DNA from: a virus | Virus record (IMG/VR): IMGVR_UViG_3300042458_000993 | Location: 1 to 42,195 of that record | Length of the DNA: 42,195 nt | Strand: one strand, 5' to 3' | Shown: positions 16,985-25,371 of the stretch, one piece after another | How positions within the stretch are numbered: position 1 is the first letter of the stretch | How the letters are laid out: every line of letters starts with the position of its first letter | Notes under the pieces: generated by a model | What the model was told of the DNA's origin: nothing | Seen by the model: the letters and a program-made list of their open reading frames with translations, nothing else | Databases searched by the model: none | Made by a program: the position numbers and the translations under genes

Positions 16985-17999
16985 TTATTTGACTTTTAAT
17001 CCAATTGTAGGTTTTTTCTATACCGTTTTGCAATGGCAGAGAATAGTCCCACTGTAGTTTTTCTCTGATTAAATCATTGTTTGAGTTTCTTCCACGAACA
17101 CCCAATGGTCCTGAAATATGATTTTTCTTTAAAGACTTTCCTTCAATAGAGCAGGCTGTGTCTACTAACTGGTTTATTGTTACCATTTCTTCAGAGCCAA
17201 TATTGATTGGTCCCGTAAAGTCTGATTCCATAAGTTTTTTGGTTGCATCTATGCATTCATCAATAAACAAGAATGAACGAGTTTGTTCACCGTCGCCCCA
17301 AATTTCTATAGAATCTGTTGCCTGAATAACTTTTCTACACATTGCTGCAGGTGCTTTTTCTTTACCACCATCCCATGTTCCTTCTGGCCCAAAGATGTTA
17401 TGATATCTTGCTATTGCAACTGGTATCTTGTTGTTCTTGTTAAATGCTAGAAATAGTCTTTCGCTAAACAGTTTTTCCCAACCATATTCGCTATCGGGAT
17501 CTGCAGGGTACGCATCTGATTCTTTGAGTCCAGGATTATTGGTTTCTAGTTGTTTGTAATCGGGATACATACATGCTGAACTTGAGTAGAATATCTTGGT
17601 CTTGTTAATCTCGTATTTTTTGTTTAGTCTTGATTGTGCTCTAAGTAAGTTTAAATTAATTAATGCTGAGTTTTCCATAATCTGGGAATCGTTATCTCCA
17701 GTAAAAATATATCCAGCACCACCCATGTCTGCAGCAAACTGATATATTTCGTCAAATGATGTAATTAATTTATATGGTATCTCTGAATAAAAATTACCAG
17801 CATAACCCTTAAACTGAACAACCTTTTCCATGTTGTCGTATACTGACAGATCTCTTTCAATAAATTCATCTGCTTGTGTTTCAGAAAAGTCTGGATGTTT
17901 TAGGTCTACTCCACGAACCCAGTATCCTTCAGACTTTAAACGCTTTACCATATGGCTTCCAATAAAACCACCTGCTCCTAAGACTAATGCTGTCTTCAT
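16977..17999 (-). CDS. GDP-mannose 3,5-epimerase
   Basis: 340 residues from the ATG at 17999, which overlaps the upstream stop as ATGA and has AAGGAG in front. An extended-SDR enzyme: GAGGFIG (8-14) binds NAD; 'ADMGGAGYI', 'SSSACMYP', 'YGWEK', 'RYHNIFGPEGTW', 'EKAPAAMCRK', 'IWGDGEQTRSF' and 'GPLGVRGRNS' are signatures of plant-type GME. Cys143, Tyr172, Lys176 and Lys215 keep the spacing of the catalytic Cys145, Tyr174, Lys178 and Lys217 I remember from Arabidopsis GME. It converts GDP-D-mannose to GDP-L-galactose (and GDP-L-gulose). Unusual in a phage; likely donor supply for the flanking transferases. Confidence 0.88.
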   Translation of the reverse strand: MKTALVLGAGGFIGSHMVKRLKSEGYWVRGVDLKHPDFSETQADEFIERDLSVYDNMEKVVQFKGYAGNFYSEIPYKLITSFDEIYQFAADMGGAGYIFTGDNDSQIMENSALINLNLLRAQSRLNKKYEINKTKIFYSSSACMYPDYKQLETNNPGLKESDAYPADPDSEYGWEKLFSERLFLAFNKNNKIPVAIARYHNIFGPEGTWDGGKEKAPAAMCRKVIQATDSIEIWGDGEQTRSFLFIDECIDATKKLMESDFTGPINIGSEEMVTINQLVDTACSIEGKSLKKNHISGPLGVRGRNSNNDLIREKLQWDYSLPLQNGIEKTYNWIKSQING

Positions 18000-19033
18000 G
18001 ATAATCTTGACTCCTTCCATTCTCTCCACCACATTTTTCTGCCAGGGTTTAGTGGATGACCATTCCAAGAGTATGGATGGCCTTCTGTTGTTTCTGGATT
18101 ATCAAAGAAATCCCAAGTTTCATTACGAGTTTGATTTCTATTTCTATGGATGTATGCAGTATAGGTGCTTCCTGATGTGCCAACAAAAGTTTCTGAATCA
18201 TGCATAACTAAATTACAGATTAAACCAAAAACTACTTCATCCTGAAATTGTAAGGACTTAAAGTCTTCTGCAAAGTTGTTAACAATGTATTCATCTAATA
18301 GCATAAATCTATGCTTATTGTCTTCAACCATTTTATGACCTGGTTCATCTGTTGACAAAACTATTGGCAAGTTGTTTTGCTCAAAGTTACTGATCCAAGA
18401 CTCAAACATTTCTTGAGTGGTTTCAAACATGTGCACATGGTCAGTTAGTCTTAAATGCATACCTTGAAATGTGCCTAAAGAGTTAGATATCTTCTTAGCC
18501 AGGTCTGTGTATTCTTTCTTAAACCTAACTGAGGACAATACCTTATCTAGTTCAGGGCTTCTGTTATAGAAAAATCTTGAGTACCAGCCCAATGTTCCTT
18601 TTAGATGTATTGGTCTATCTAGTGGCAATCTTTGTCTGCCCTCAGCAAATGCTAACTCATTTTCTGTTATTTTTGTGCTATTGCTGTAGTAGTAGTTATT
18701 TAATATGTCCTCTATAACCACTTCTTCCTGCTTAAAGTTGTCTATTTTTTGATCAATTACAATTAAGTTTGAATCAAAGTCTAATAATTCTAATAGGTGT
18801 GGAAACTGATCTGGATTTGTAAATCCTTCTCTTTGATTGTTATGAAATCTAGAAGGAGTGTGAATTGGAACAGCCCTAAAATCAAATAAATGATCACCCT
18901 TGTTGCTTGCATTATGAACTACAACAGTTGCATTTGTTTCATGTGAGAGACCCACTGCTAACTCTAGACTCATTACCTGATTTATTAATCCGCAAGGATT
19001 CCAGTGTTGGAAAAATATCTTATTTGTTGCCAT
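17996..19033 (-). CDS. O-fucosyltransferase-like glycosyltransferase
   Basis: 345 residues. 'NPCGLINQVMSLELAVGLS' (about 12-30) resembles the G-x-x-N-Q N-terminal loop of protein O-fucosyltransferases. 'FQGMHLRLTDH' carries the HLR motif, and 'FVGTSGSTYTAYIHRNR' is the C-terminal signature of that fold. It should use a GDP-sugar donor. Its stop overlaps the epimerase start, tying the two. Protein versus glycan acceptor cannot be told from sequence. Confidence 0.65.
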   Translation of the reverse strand: MATNKIFFQHWNPCGLINQVMSLELAVGLSHETNATVVVHNASNKGDHLFDFRAVPIHTPSRFHNNQREGFTNPDQFPHLLELLDFDSNLIVIDQKIDNFKQEEVVIEDILNNYYYSNSTKITENELAFAEGRQRLPLDRPIHLKGTLGWYSRFFYNRSPELDKVLSSVRFKKEYTDLAKKISNSLGTFQGMHLRLTDHVHMFETTQEMFESWISNFEQNNLPIVLSTDEPGHKMVEDNKHRFMLLDEYIVNNFAEDFKSLQFQDEVVFGLICNLVMHDSETFVGTSGSTYTAYIHRNRNQTRNETWDFFDNPETTEGHPYSWNGHPLNPGRKMWWREWKESRLS

Positions 19034-19592
19034 AATTGAGCCCCCACTGCTCTTCTGTAATTTGCCCTCTGACTACCTGAAGATATTCTGCGCCCTTGGT
19101 AAACCACCAATGATCTGGCTCTGCAAAATGAAAGAAAATCATAGCAACATGATTCGTCTCTGGGTTAGGAAATTCTTCACGCCAATGTAATTGATCATTG
19201 CCGTAGTATGCCAATGCCTGGTTAGGATAAAGACAATAGTTTTTGTCTTCTACCCACAAATCCCACGGATTATTCTGATAAACACACATATCAAGAGTAT
19301 ATGTGCATGCATTGTCATCTTTATGTTTGTAAAGACTTGGGGTAGGGTTTTGTCCTTCATAATGTGCAAATAGGGTATATGTTGGCATTAAAGATTCACT
19401 ATCAAATACTTGTCTTGCAGTGTCTACTAGTTTATCTGCTAATTCACCAAGAATTGGAAGATCAAAGTCTCCAATGCAGTACCTACTAAATCCAGGATCA
19501 AAACCAAAACTTTTAGGATTGTCTAAAGACTCAAGCAGTCTTGTATAATCTTCAGCATTTAATAAACTATTTATTAATTGTGGCTCTTTCAT
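19020..19592 (-). CDS. Divergent 2OG-Fe(II) oxygenase-like protein
   Basis: 190 residues from the ATG at 19592 (ATGA overlap with the gene upstream). H90-x-D92 ('LYKHKDDNACTYTLD') and a distal H136 ('DQLHWREEF') fit the iron triad. The NDDYxGGE motif of the other oxygenases is missing, and no Arg/Lys sits ten residues after the distal His. Probably a separate subfamily; activity less certain. Confidence 0.6.
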   Translation of the reverse strand: MKEPQLINSLLNAEDYTRLLESLDNPKSFGFDPGFSRYCIGDFDLPILGELADKLVDTARQVFDSESLMPTYTLFAHYEGQNPTPSLYKHKDDNACTYTLDMCVYQNNPWDLWVEDKNYCLYPNQALAYYGNDQLHWREEFPNPETNHVAMIFFHFAEPDHWWFTKGAEYLQVVRGQITEEQWGLNYGNK

Positions 19593-20188
19593 CGCATCCA
19601 ACTAACTACTGCGTATCTTTCTCCTTCAATTACTGGAGATACTGAGTGATTATAAACATATGTTGAAGGAAATATAATCATTTGATTTGACATTGGCTTT
19701 ATGCTTAAATTAAATCTAGGAAAGTTTATTTCTCCACCAACATAGTCATCGTTCATGTAATATAAAGTAGAAACTCTTCTATGATAGTCTGGGTGATCAT
19801 CTATATGATTAGTAAAAAACTGTCCTTTACCATATTTTAAAATTCCATATTGATCGTGCCAATTTGAGTTTATTCCATAAAAAGATAAATAGTCTTTTTC
19901 AATTAAATCAAAATGTTCAAAAAATAAATTATTTAAATTTTTGTTAAACTCTTCAACAAAGTTTGTTGATAATTCTTTGTCTATTTTCGCTAAATATGGT
20001 ATCCCTATTGTTAAGGTGTTTCTTGTTTCGTTGTTAATCCTAACATTATCTGCTTCTTTTACAGATGCACCCTGCCATTCTATTTTTGCAGAATTGATGC
20101 CTTCTTCAATTTCTTTATATAAGTTTTCTGAATTTGGTATTACATTACTATAAACAACTATTCCTGGTGCTATTTCTTCTTTGTTCAT
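19589..20188 (-). CDS. 2OG-Fe(II) oxygenase in the sugar cluster
   Basis: 199 residues. H128-x-D130, 'YMNDDYVGGE', distal H181, R191. Same type as the eight in the 1.7-9.6 kb cluster, but here directly upstream of the divergent oxygenase, the fucosyltransferase-like and epimerase genes, all overlapping. This linkage is the best local evidence that hydroxylation and glycosylation belong to one pathway. Confidence 0.85.
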   Translation of the reverse strand: MNKEEIAPGIVVYSNVIPNSENLYKEIEEGINSAKIEWQGASVKEADNVRINNETRNTLTIGIPYLAKIDKELSTNFVEEFNKNLNNLFFEHFDLIEKDYLSFYGINSNWHDQYGILKYGKGQFFTNHIDDHPDYHRRVSTLYYMNDDYVGGEINFPRFNLSIKPMSNQMIIFPSTYVYNHSVSPVIEGERYAVVSWMR

Positions 20189-20191
20189 TGT

Positions 20192-20431
20192 CTACCATTT
20201 TCCTATAGGGCATGTTGCCAAATCTAATTTTGTTTTTACTTTCATAAAACACCCACACTTTTTACACTGCGTAGTTAGTTTAATCAATTCTGGACATGCT
20301 TTGCAAATAGAAAATCTATCTTCTGCTTTTTCTTCATCTGCCCATTCTGTATTAGGGTTTGCTATATCCCAAGGCCTGGCTTCTCCAAGATTTTTTTTCC
20401 ATTGCTGCCAAGGACTAAGAACTTCTGACAT
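20192..20431 (-). CDS. DUF6171-like zinc-ribbon protein
   Basis: 79 residues. 'ICKACPELIKLTTQCKKCG' then 'CFMKVKTKLDLATCPIGKW': four or five cysteines in a rubredoxin-like arrangement, with an N-terminal half rich in charged residues. Same C-terminal domain as 29506-29706. Function unknown; stop is three bases before the downstream oxygenase start. Confidence 0.65.
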   Translation of the reverse strand: MSEVLSPWQQWKKNLGEARPWDIANPNTEWADEEKAEDRFSICKACPELIKLTTQCKKCGCFMKVKTKLDLATCPIGKW

Positions 20432-20442
20432 TTTTAGTTATC

Positions 20443-20634
20443 TTATTCTACAAAACTTGTTCCATTATGGGTCCAGCCTCTTTTTACAGAGTTTGTTTCA
20501 TCTTCAATAATTTTTGGATCTGATTTTAATGCTGCAATCAGTCCAGTGGCTGTAGAATCTGTACTATTTGAATCTAAACTAAATGTACCCGCGACTTCTC
20601 CATCAACTACAATTGCAAATCTAACTTCTGACAT
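20443..20634 (-). CDS. Small conserved phage protein
   Basis: 63 residues. 'RFAIVVDGEVAGTFSLDSNS' then 'LIAALKSDPKIIED' resembles small proteins found beside tail genes in aquatic phages. No known function. Strong AGGAGG before the ATG and an extended -10 (TGC-TATAAT) upstream, so it leads the sugar-cluster operon. Confidence 0.55.
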   Translation of the reverse strand: MSEVRFAIVVDGEVAGTFSLDSNSTDSTATGLIAALKSDPKIIEDETNSVKRGWTHNGTSFVE

Positions 20635-20654
20635 AATGCCTCCTATTTTTATTA

Positions 20655-20663
20655 ATTATAGCA
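20655..20663 (-). promoter_or_regulatory. Extended -10 promoter of the sugar/oxygenase operon
   Basis: Minus strand TGC-TATAAT, followed by a short leader with AGGAGG. It would drive 20634 down to 16145. Confidence 0.55.
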
Positions 20664-20674
20664 CAAGTTATCAA

Positions 20675-22087
20675 CTAAAAACAAGTCCACATTGATCCTA
20701 CACATATGCACTCTCCTGGAGCATATCCTGATGGGTATGGTCCACAATTTGCTGTAGGAGTAGGTGCTACAGGTGTAGGTGCTACTGGAGTAGGTGCTAC
20801 AGGGACAGGCGCTACTGGAGTAGGTGCTACTGGAGTAGGTGCTACTGGAGTAGGTGCTACTGGAGTAGGTGCTACTGGAGTAGGTGCTACAGGGACAGGC
20901 GCTACAGGAGTAGGTGCTACAGGAGTAGGCGCTACAGGTGTAGGTGTTGGTGAAAGAGTTGTAATAGATGCAGAAGCGCTTGCCAAGGTTGTGCCATCTG
21001 AGTTTCTTGCTGAAACATAAACTCCATAAGTTGTGCTTGAAGAAAGACCACTAAATGTAGCAGATGATGATGATGTAGTAGTTACAGAAGATTGAGTATC
21101 ATCATCATAAACATAGAAAATACTATAATTTACAGTTCCTGCTGGGGCGTTAGCCCAAGAGTATGTTACAGAACTTGTTGTTGAGGAAGTACTTGTTATT
21201 GCAAAAGCAGGTGCTACAGGAGCAGGTGCTACAGGTGTAGGTGCTACAGGTGTAGGTGCTACAGGTGTAGGTGCTACAGGTGTAGGTGCTACAGGTGTAG
21301 GTGCTACAGGGACAGGCGCTACAGGCGTAGGCGCTACTGGCGTAGGTGCTACTGGCGTAGGTGCTACAGGGACAGGCGCTACAGGAGTAGGTGCTACTGG
21401 AGTAGGTGCTACTGGAGTGGGAGTTGGTGTTGGTGTAGAAGCACCTTCATATATATCTCCATACGCAATCCAAGAATTTTCTGCAATCTTTAAAAGTGTT
21501 GCTTTGCCATATTGTGAGTCAATATACATTTGTGCATTTTTGCTATTTATTGTTACGCCAGATCCTGGAGTAAATGTCGTTCTTCCTGAACCGACTTCAA
21601 TTAAATCAACCTTATAACCAATTGGCAAAGCAATGGCAGAATTTGCTGGGACTGTAAGGGCAATTGTTGAAGAAGTAGATAAAAGAATTGTATTTCCAAC
21701 ATTAGATGCTTCTAAAGTAAAATTAGATGTTTTTTCAATAACTGTTGACAAATAGTCAAGGTCGAACCTGTTTGCCCCTGCATTCCAATCAATTCCTGTT
21801 CCAGCAAGTTGAGCATACTCGTCTGTAACTCCAGCAATTGCGTTTGTAACATAGGCGGTTGTTGCAAGTGTTTGAATGGTGTTATCTATGGCTTTAAAAT
21901 GTCCTGCTATTGATTTTGTGTTAATTCCACTTGCTGTTCCGAGAGTGTTTTCTGTAGGAATTGTTGTTGATCCATAGTGGTAAAGCCTTAAGGCCGCTTG
22001 AATGTCGGCTGCATCTTCATAGCCAGGTATCTTGGTTGGGTATATACCAGAACCAATTTCCGTATTATCAATATATTCAGCAGCCAT
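20675..22087 (-). CDS. Tail fibre with two APTPV-repeat arms, an Fn3 domain and a Cys-rich tip
   Basis: 470 residues. The N-terminal ~215 include a beta domain (about 115-215, ending 'ENSWIAYGDIY') shared with the 426-residue fibre. Residues about 220-293 and 382-446 are pentapeptide repeats of APTPV with some APVPV. Between them lies one Fn3 domain ('GLSSSTTYGVYVSARNSDG'). The last ~23 residues hold four Cys ('CGPYPSGYAPGECICVGSMW'). Pro alternating with Ala, Thr and Val is the pattern that directs hydroxyproline glycosylation in plant arabinogalactan proteins. Predicted long, stiff and exposed; a candidate receptor-binding fibre. Confidence 0.75.
   Translation of the reverse strand: MAAEYIDNTEIGSGIYPTKIPGYEDAADIQAALRLYHYGSTTIPTENTLGTASGINTKSIAGHFKAIDNTIQTLATTAYVTNAIAGVTDEYAQLAGTGIDWNAGANRFDLDYLSTVIEKTSNFTLEASNVGNTILLSTSSTIALTVPANSAIALPIGYKVDLIEVGSGRTTFTPGSGVTINSKNAQMYIDSQYGKATLLKIAENSWIAYGDIYEGASTPTPTPTPVAPTPVAPTPVAPVPVAPTPVAPTPVAPTPVAPVPVAPTPVAPTPVAPTPVAPTPVAPTPVAPAPVAPAFAITSTSSTTSSVTYSWANAPAGTVNYSIFYVYDDDTQSSVTTTSSSSATFSGLSSSTTYGVYVSARNSDGTTLASASASITTLSPTPTPVAPTPVAPTPVAPVPVAPTPVAPTPVAPTPVAPTPVAPTPVAPVPVAPTPVAPTPVAPTPTANCGPYPSGYAPGECICVGSMWTCF
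20752..20945 (-). repeat. APTPV-coding 15-bp tandem repeat, C-terminal array
   Basis: Plus-strand units of GGTGCTACTGGAGTA and close variants (GGTGCTACAGGTGTA, GGCGCTACAGGGACA). About 13 units. In-frame; copy number could vary without frameshift. Confidence 0.9.
21210..21430 (-). repeat. APTPV-coding 15-bp tandem repeat, N-terminal array
   Basis: Same unit family as 20752-20945, about 14-15 units, separated from it by an Fn3 domain. Runs of identical variants (GGTGCTACAGGTGTA several times) suggest recent local expansion. Confidence 0.9.
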
Positions 22088-22106
22088 TACATATCACCAT
22101 CTTAGA

Positions 22107-22694
22107 TTATACCACCGTAATTAGGAAATGAATAGAAACTGTTCTATTTAGATTAACCCAACTTCCTCCTGAAAATTCAACGGCATTTATATCAACTGGA
22201 AGCATTAAATCTCCAGTTCCTGATTCAAATTCTAAAGGCTTGATTGTAATAGAGTGTGCAATAGGATTTCCTGGGTCAGAAAATGTACACTGAACATTAA
22301 AGTCTTCTGCTGTTAGACCACCAACAAGACTTTGTGGTGCAATATTAGATACTCTAAAATCTACCTCGCTTGTGGTCTGGCCATCTGTAAAAGCAACATT
22401 TCTTATAACGCTAAATTTATCTTTTATTAATGGTCCAGTTAAAACCCAAGTGTTAACACCAGAAACATTTACGTATTGATAAAGACCCATATAATCATCA
22501 TCTGTTGCCTGAACATTTATATAAAGGTCAAGTAGTTGCAATGTAACAGAATGTGATACTGTATTTGGATGTCCGTTTCCTACAAGAAAAATTCCACCTC
22601 TATCTCCTTGTGGTCCAAAATCAACTTCTACATTAACATTGGCTGTACCACCAATTACTTTAACGTCATCAGAAGATACAAATATGTTTGTCAT
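22107..22694 (-). CDS. Baseplate/tail protein with short collagen-like motif
   Basis: 195 residues, beta-rich. 'VEVDFGPQGDRGGIFLVGNG' contains a GPQGDRG collagen-like turn that often starts actinophage minor tail proteins. 'YQYVNVSGVNTWVLTGP' and 'HSITIKPLEFESGTGDLMLP' follow. TAATG overlap with the BppU-like gene upstream. Confidence 0.55.
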   Translation of the reverse strand: MTNIFVSSDDVKVIGGTANVNVEVDFGPQGDRGGIFLVGNGHPNTVSHSVTLQLLDLYINVQATDDDYMGLYQYVNVSGVNTWVLTGPLIKDKFSVIRNVAFTDGQTTSEVDFRVSNIAPQSLVGGLTAEDFNVQCTFSDPGNPIAHSITIKPLEFESGTGDLMLPVDINAVEFSGGSWVNLNRTVSIHFLITVV

Positions 22695-23068
22695 TAACTT
22701 CCAGTACCCTGGGTTACGTCATCTGTTACAGATATAGAGCCAGTTAAAAGTGTAAAGACTTTATCATAAGTTCCTGCTCCTGCAGCATAAATTTGAATAT
22801 CATAAACATATGTTATGTCTGGGTCCATAAGTGCTCCATTTGCTGGAGTGATAGCGCAAGTAATATATGTTCCATCTGTTGAGATTATTGCACTTCCAGT
22901 AATTTGATCTGCAAGTCCTGCTGCTCCTCTTACTTCTGCAATTTTAAACCTTGCATTACTATAGTCATCTAATTGAAAAATAGATCCATCAGTCTTTTGA
23001 GGGTATACCTTAAACTCGTGGGTATCACCCTTATAATAATTTATATTTAGTTCTCCTGGAAATGCCAT
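22694..23068 (-). CDS. BppU-like baseplate protein; leaderless start
   Basis: 124 residues from the ATG at 23068; an alternative start at 23092 lies upstream of the promoter and is less likely. 'INYYKGDTHEFKVYPQ' and 'LLTGSISVTDDVTQ' match 14489-14905 and 25371-25751. TGG-TATAAT at 23080-23075 ends exactly 6 bases before the ATG, overlapping the end of the previous gene. Confidence 0.6.
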   Translation of the reverse strand: MAFPGELNINYYKGDTHEFKVYPQKTDGSIFQLDDYSNARFKIAEVRGAAGLADQITGSAIISTDGTYITCAITPANGALMDPDITYVYDIQIYAAGAGTYDKVFTLLTGSISVTDDVTQGTGS

Positions 23069-23075
23069 AGTTTTA

Positions 23076-23807
23076 TTATACCACGCTGACATATACAGAA
23101 TTGAAAATTACGGAAGCGTCAAAGTCTGTTCTAATCTGTGGTACAGCCCCATTACCCCACATAGCCTGATCTTCTATAAAAATCTGCTGGGTTATAGAAA
23201 GATTGTAAACATTCTGATATTTAAAAGATCCTACTAACTGCACAAACTCTTTATCTTTGCTTGCAAAGTAGGTTCTTAGCCAAACCTCAGTATTAGAGGT
23301 ATAGGTAGTTAACTCAAAGTTGTATGTTATGAATACTTGGGAGCCTTGCTTTATCCCGTGGAAGTTTAGGGCTCTTTGATGGCTATTCCAAAGACTGGTA
23401 CAGCCTTTAGGTAGATATGTTTCATTCTGGATTTTATCTTTTGTATCTAATAAAAGAGTGACCCATCCATCATCTCCTTGAGATATACCAAGTTTGGTTG
23501 GTTTTGTAATATCGTTTGTATATGAAGCCCATCCCGCTTGCTGACCTGAAGACGATAAAGAACTTATCCCATCTTTTCCATTTGGTCCTGCAGATCCTTT
23601 GGGACCTGGTTTTCCTTCTGGTCCTTGAGGTCCTTCTTTTCCATCTATACCGTTTTTGCCTGCTGGTCCTTGTGGTCCCGTTGGTCCAGGAACTGGAAGA
23701 AATGATAATGTATTTTCTTGGTATGGGGATGCTTGACTTTGCTCTACTTGTGCAGCATAGGAAGATTTTTTTGCACCTGGAAAGTCCATAGATTTAGAAG
23801 CAGCCAT
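23076..23807 (-). CDS. Collagen-like tail protein; leaderless start
   Basis: 243 residues. A Gly-X-Y stretch of about 13 triplets (residues 41-80: GPTGPQGPAGKNG and so on, with GKPGPKGSAG) is followed by a beta domain ('VTLLLDTKDKIQNETYL' to the end). The Pro in X/Y positions is a natural prolyl-hydroxylase target type. TGA-GATAAT (hexamer 23819-23814) ends 6 bases before the ATG. Confidence 0.75.
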   Translation of the reverse strand: MAASKSMDFPGAKKSSYAAQVEQSQASPYQENTLSFLPVPGPTGPQGPAGKNGIDGKEGPQGPEGKPGPKGSAGPNGKDGISSLSSSGQQAGWASYTNDITKPTKLGISQGDDGWVTLLLDTKDKIQNETYLPKGCTSLWNSHQRALNFHGIKQGSQVFITYNFELTTYTSNTEVWLRTYFASKDKEFVQLVGSFKYQNVYNLSITQQIFIEDQAMWGNGAVPQIRTDFDASVIFNSVYVSVV

Positions 23808-23827
23808 ATCGCTATTATCTCACGGTA

Positions 23828-24991
23828 TTAAGTCAGTGGGTCTATAGATGTAATGATTCCATTAGTAACTGTAACTAATTTACTATCTGGAGTTTCAAAT
23901 GTTCCTGTTGCTCCCCCTACAAAAGCAGTAGTCTGAACGGTATTGTCAGGGAATGTAACTCCATTAGGTTGGAACATCCATCTATCCTCACCCATATTTC
24001 TAGAGAATGTATAAGATTCTCCAGTTACAAAAGATAGACCGTCAGCAACAACTGTCATTAAACCTGCGTAAGGATATTCTTGTGTAACTGCCGTTACTAC
24101 AAAATTATCTCCTCCTGTGTACAAATGAACAGTGTCACCAACAAGAATATTTGCACCTGTTGCAACCATGAATTCCGTGTTGCTTGCCTGATTAGAGTTT
24201 GCGTAAATGTCTACTCGATCTGGATTTTTTGATCTAATAATTACATTACCAGAGCCATCACTTACCTGTACTCCAGTTCTTTCTGCTCCAATAAACAGAT
24301 CTGCAGTAGAAGCATCTTGAACTCCTCCTGCACGAATATGAATATGGTTTGGTGATGTTGGATCAATTATTAAATACTGATCTTCATGATATTGATTTTG
24401 TACTAAAGCCACATCTGGCAGTAATTTAATAGTTCCATTACCAGCACCGTCACCAGATCCTGTACCAGCACCCATAATATATACACCGTTAAATGTAATT
24501 TGTCCAGTGTCTGCTGCTGAGCCATCTGCACCCTTTGGAATCCAAACTTCCCATTCTATAGAGTTACCAACTGGATCCTCAAGTTGTCCGCTTGCTTTAG
24601 CAAGATATAGTTGTCCATCTGATCCTCTTACTACTGCAATGTCTGTTACATATCCACTTGATGCATTATAGTTTCCTAAATAATAAATTCCAAAATCTGT
24701 TCCATTCGTACCGTCAGAACCATCGGCACCATCTGATCCGTCTGCACCTTTAGCAGATACTAAAAGCCACCCATTTGTTGGTGGAGCGTATGATGAAAAT
24801 TGGCCAGTAGGATGATAGTAGGTAGATCCTTGAAATTCAACTACAGATCCAGCAGCATAGTCAATTCCGTTTACCCATTCACCAGTAAAATTCCAAAGAG
24901 CATCCGCTCCATCTGCGCCGTCTGCGCCATCTGCTCCTGGGGCACCTGGTGTACCTTCTCCGCTACCACCTGTTGTAGAAAACCGTGCCAT
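23828..24991 (-). CDS. Tail fibre with collagen-like linkers and a carbohydrate-binding module
   Basis: 387 residues. 'GAPGADGADGADGAD' and 'GADGSDGADGSDGTNGTD' are Gly-X-Y linkers flanking 'FTGEWVNGIDYAAGSVVEF' then 'GSTYYHPTG', a CBM5/12-like chitin/glycan-binding pattern with exposed Trp/Tyr. A second similar module follows ('YYLGNYNASSGYVTDIAVV'). The C-terminus 'WMFQPNGVTFPDNTVQTT' is a widespread fibre end. The start overlaps the upstream stop by one base (TAATG). Confidence 0.75.
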   Translation of the reverse strand: MARFSTTGGSGEGTPGAPGADGADGADGADALWNFTGEWVNGIDYAAGSVVEFQGSTYYHPTGQFSSYAPPTNGWLLVSAKGADGSDGADGSDGTNGTDFGIYYLGNYNASSGYVTDIAVVRGSDGQLYLAKASGQLEDPVGNSIEWEVWIPKGADGSAADTGQITFNGVYIMGAGTGSGDGAGNGTIKLLPDVALVQNQYHEDQYLIIDPTSPNHIHIRAGGVQDASTADLFIGAERTGVQVSDGSGNVIIRSKNPDRVDIYANSNQASNTEFMVATGANILVGDTVHLYTGGDNFVVTAVTQEYPYAGLMTVVADGLSFVTGESYTFSRNMGEDRWMFQPNGVTFPDNTVQTTAFVGGATGTFETPDSKLVTVTNGIITSIDPLT

Positions 24992-25272
24992 TAGTTACCT
25001 GTCTCTAAACCAGTCTGTAGAATTGCAACCTTTGAACTGTTAACATTTGAAATTGCATAAAGCGCATCTTGTCCAGGTAGTTCAATAGAAAATGCTGCGC
25101 CTGGAGCAATGCGATATCCATAAACAGAGGCAGAGACATCTTCTCCGCCGACGTATACGTAAGCAGATTCGTGTATGTTTTGAATTGTAATATCCATTCC
25201 AGAGTGTACTCCGTTTGGAGATAAACGAGTAGCAGTTGTATTGCTAAGTGTTGTGTGGGCGTGTAAAGTCAT
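24991..25272 (-). CDS. Small conserved actinophage tail-region protein; leaderless start
   Basis: 93 residues. 'RLSPNGVHSGMDITIQN', 'AYVYVGGEDVSASVYGYRI' and 'PGAAFSIELPGQDALYAI' form a compact beta protein I have seen next to tail genes in actinophages. Role unknown. TGA-TATAAT (hexamer 25284-25279) ends 6 bases before the ATG. Confidence 0.6.
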   Translation of the reverse strand: MTLHAHTTLSNTTATRLSPNGVHSGMDITIQNIHESAYVYVGGEDVSASVYGYRIAPGAAFSIELPGQDALYAISNVNSSKVAILQTGLETGN

Positions 25273-25284
25273 GCCTAAATTATA

Positions 25285-25371
25285 TCACTTATTTATTTTG
25301 AATATTTTATTCTTGATTCTAATTACTGGTGGCAACTCAGGTCTTGGAGTTGTAACTTTAACTACCGCCAT
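25285..25371 (-). CDS. 28-residue peptide between tail genes
   Basis: ATG at 25371 overlaps the upstream TAA (TAATG). It encodes a basic, Pro-containing peptide: 'MAVVKVTTPRPELPPVIRIK' then 'NKIFKINK'. Its TGA is also the TG of the next gene's extended -10. The coupling suggests it is translated, but short length and lack of homology evidence keep confidence low. Confidence 0.4.
   Translation of the reverse strand: MAVVKVTTPRPELPPVIRIKNKIFKINK

Noticed and set aside
20706-21020. Rightward frame of GATGVGATG repeats
   Set aside because: Antisense of the APTPV repeat in the tail fibre gene.
20752-21430. CRISPR-like array
   Set aside because: The 15-bp repeats are contiguous with no spacers and code for APTPV in frame.
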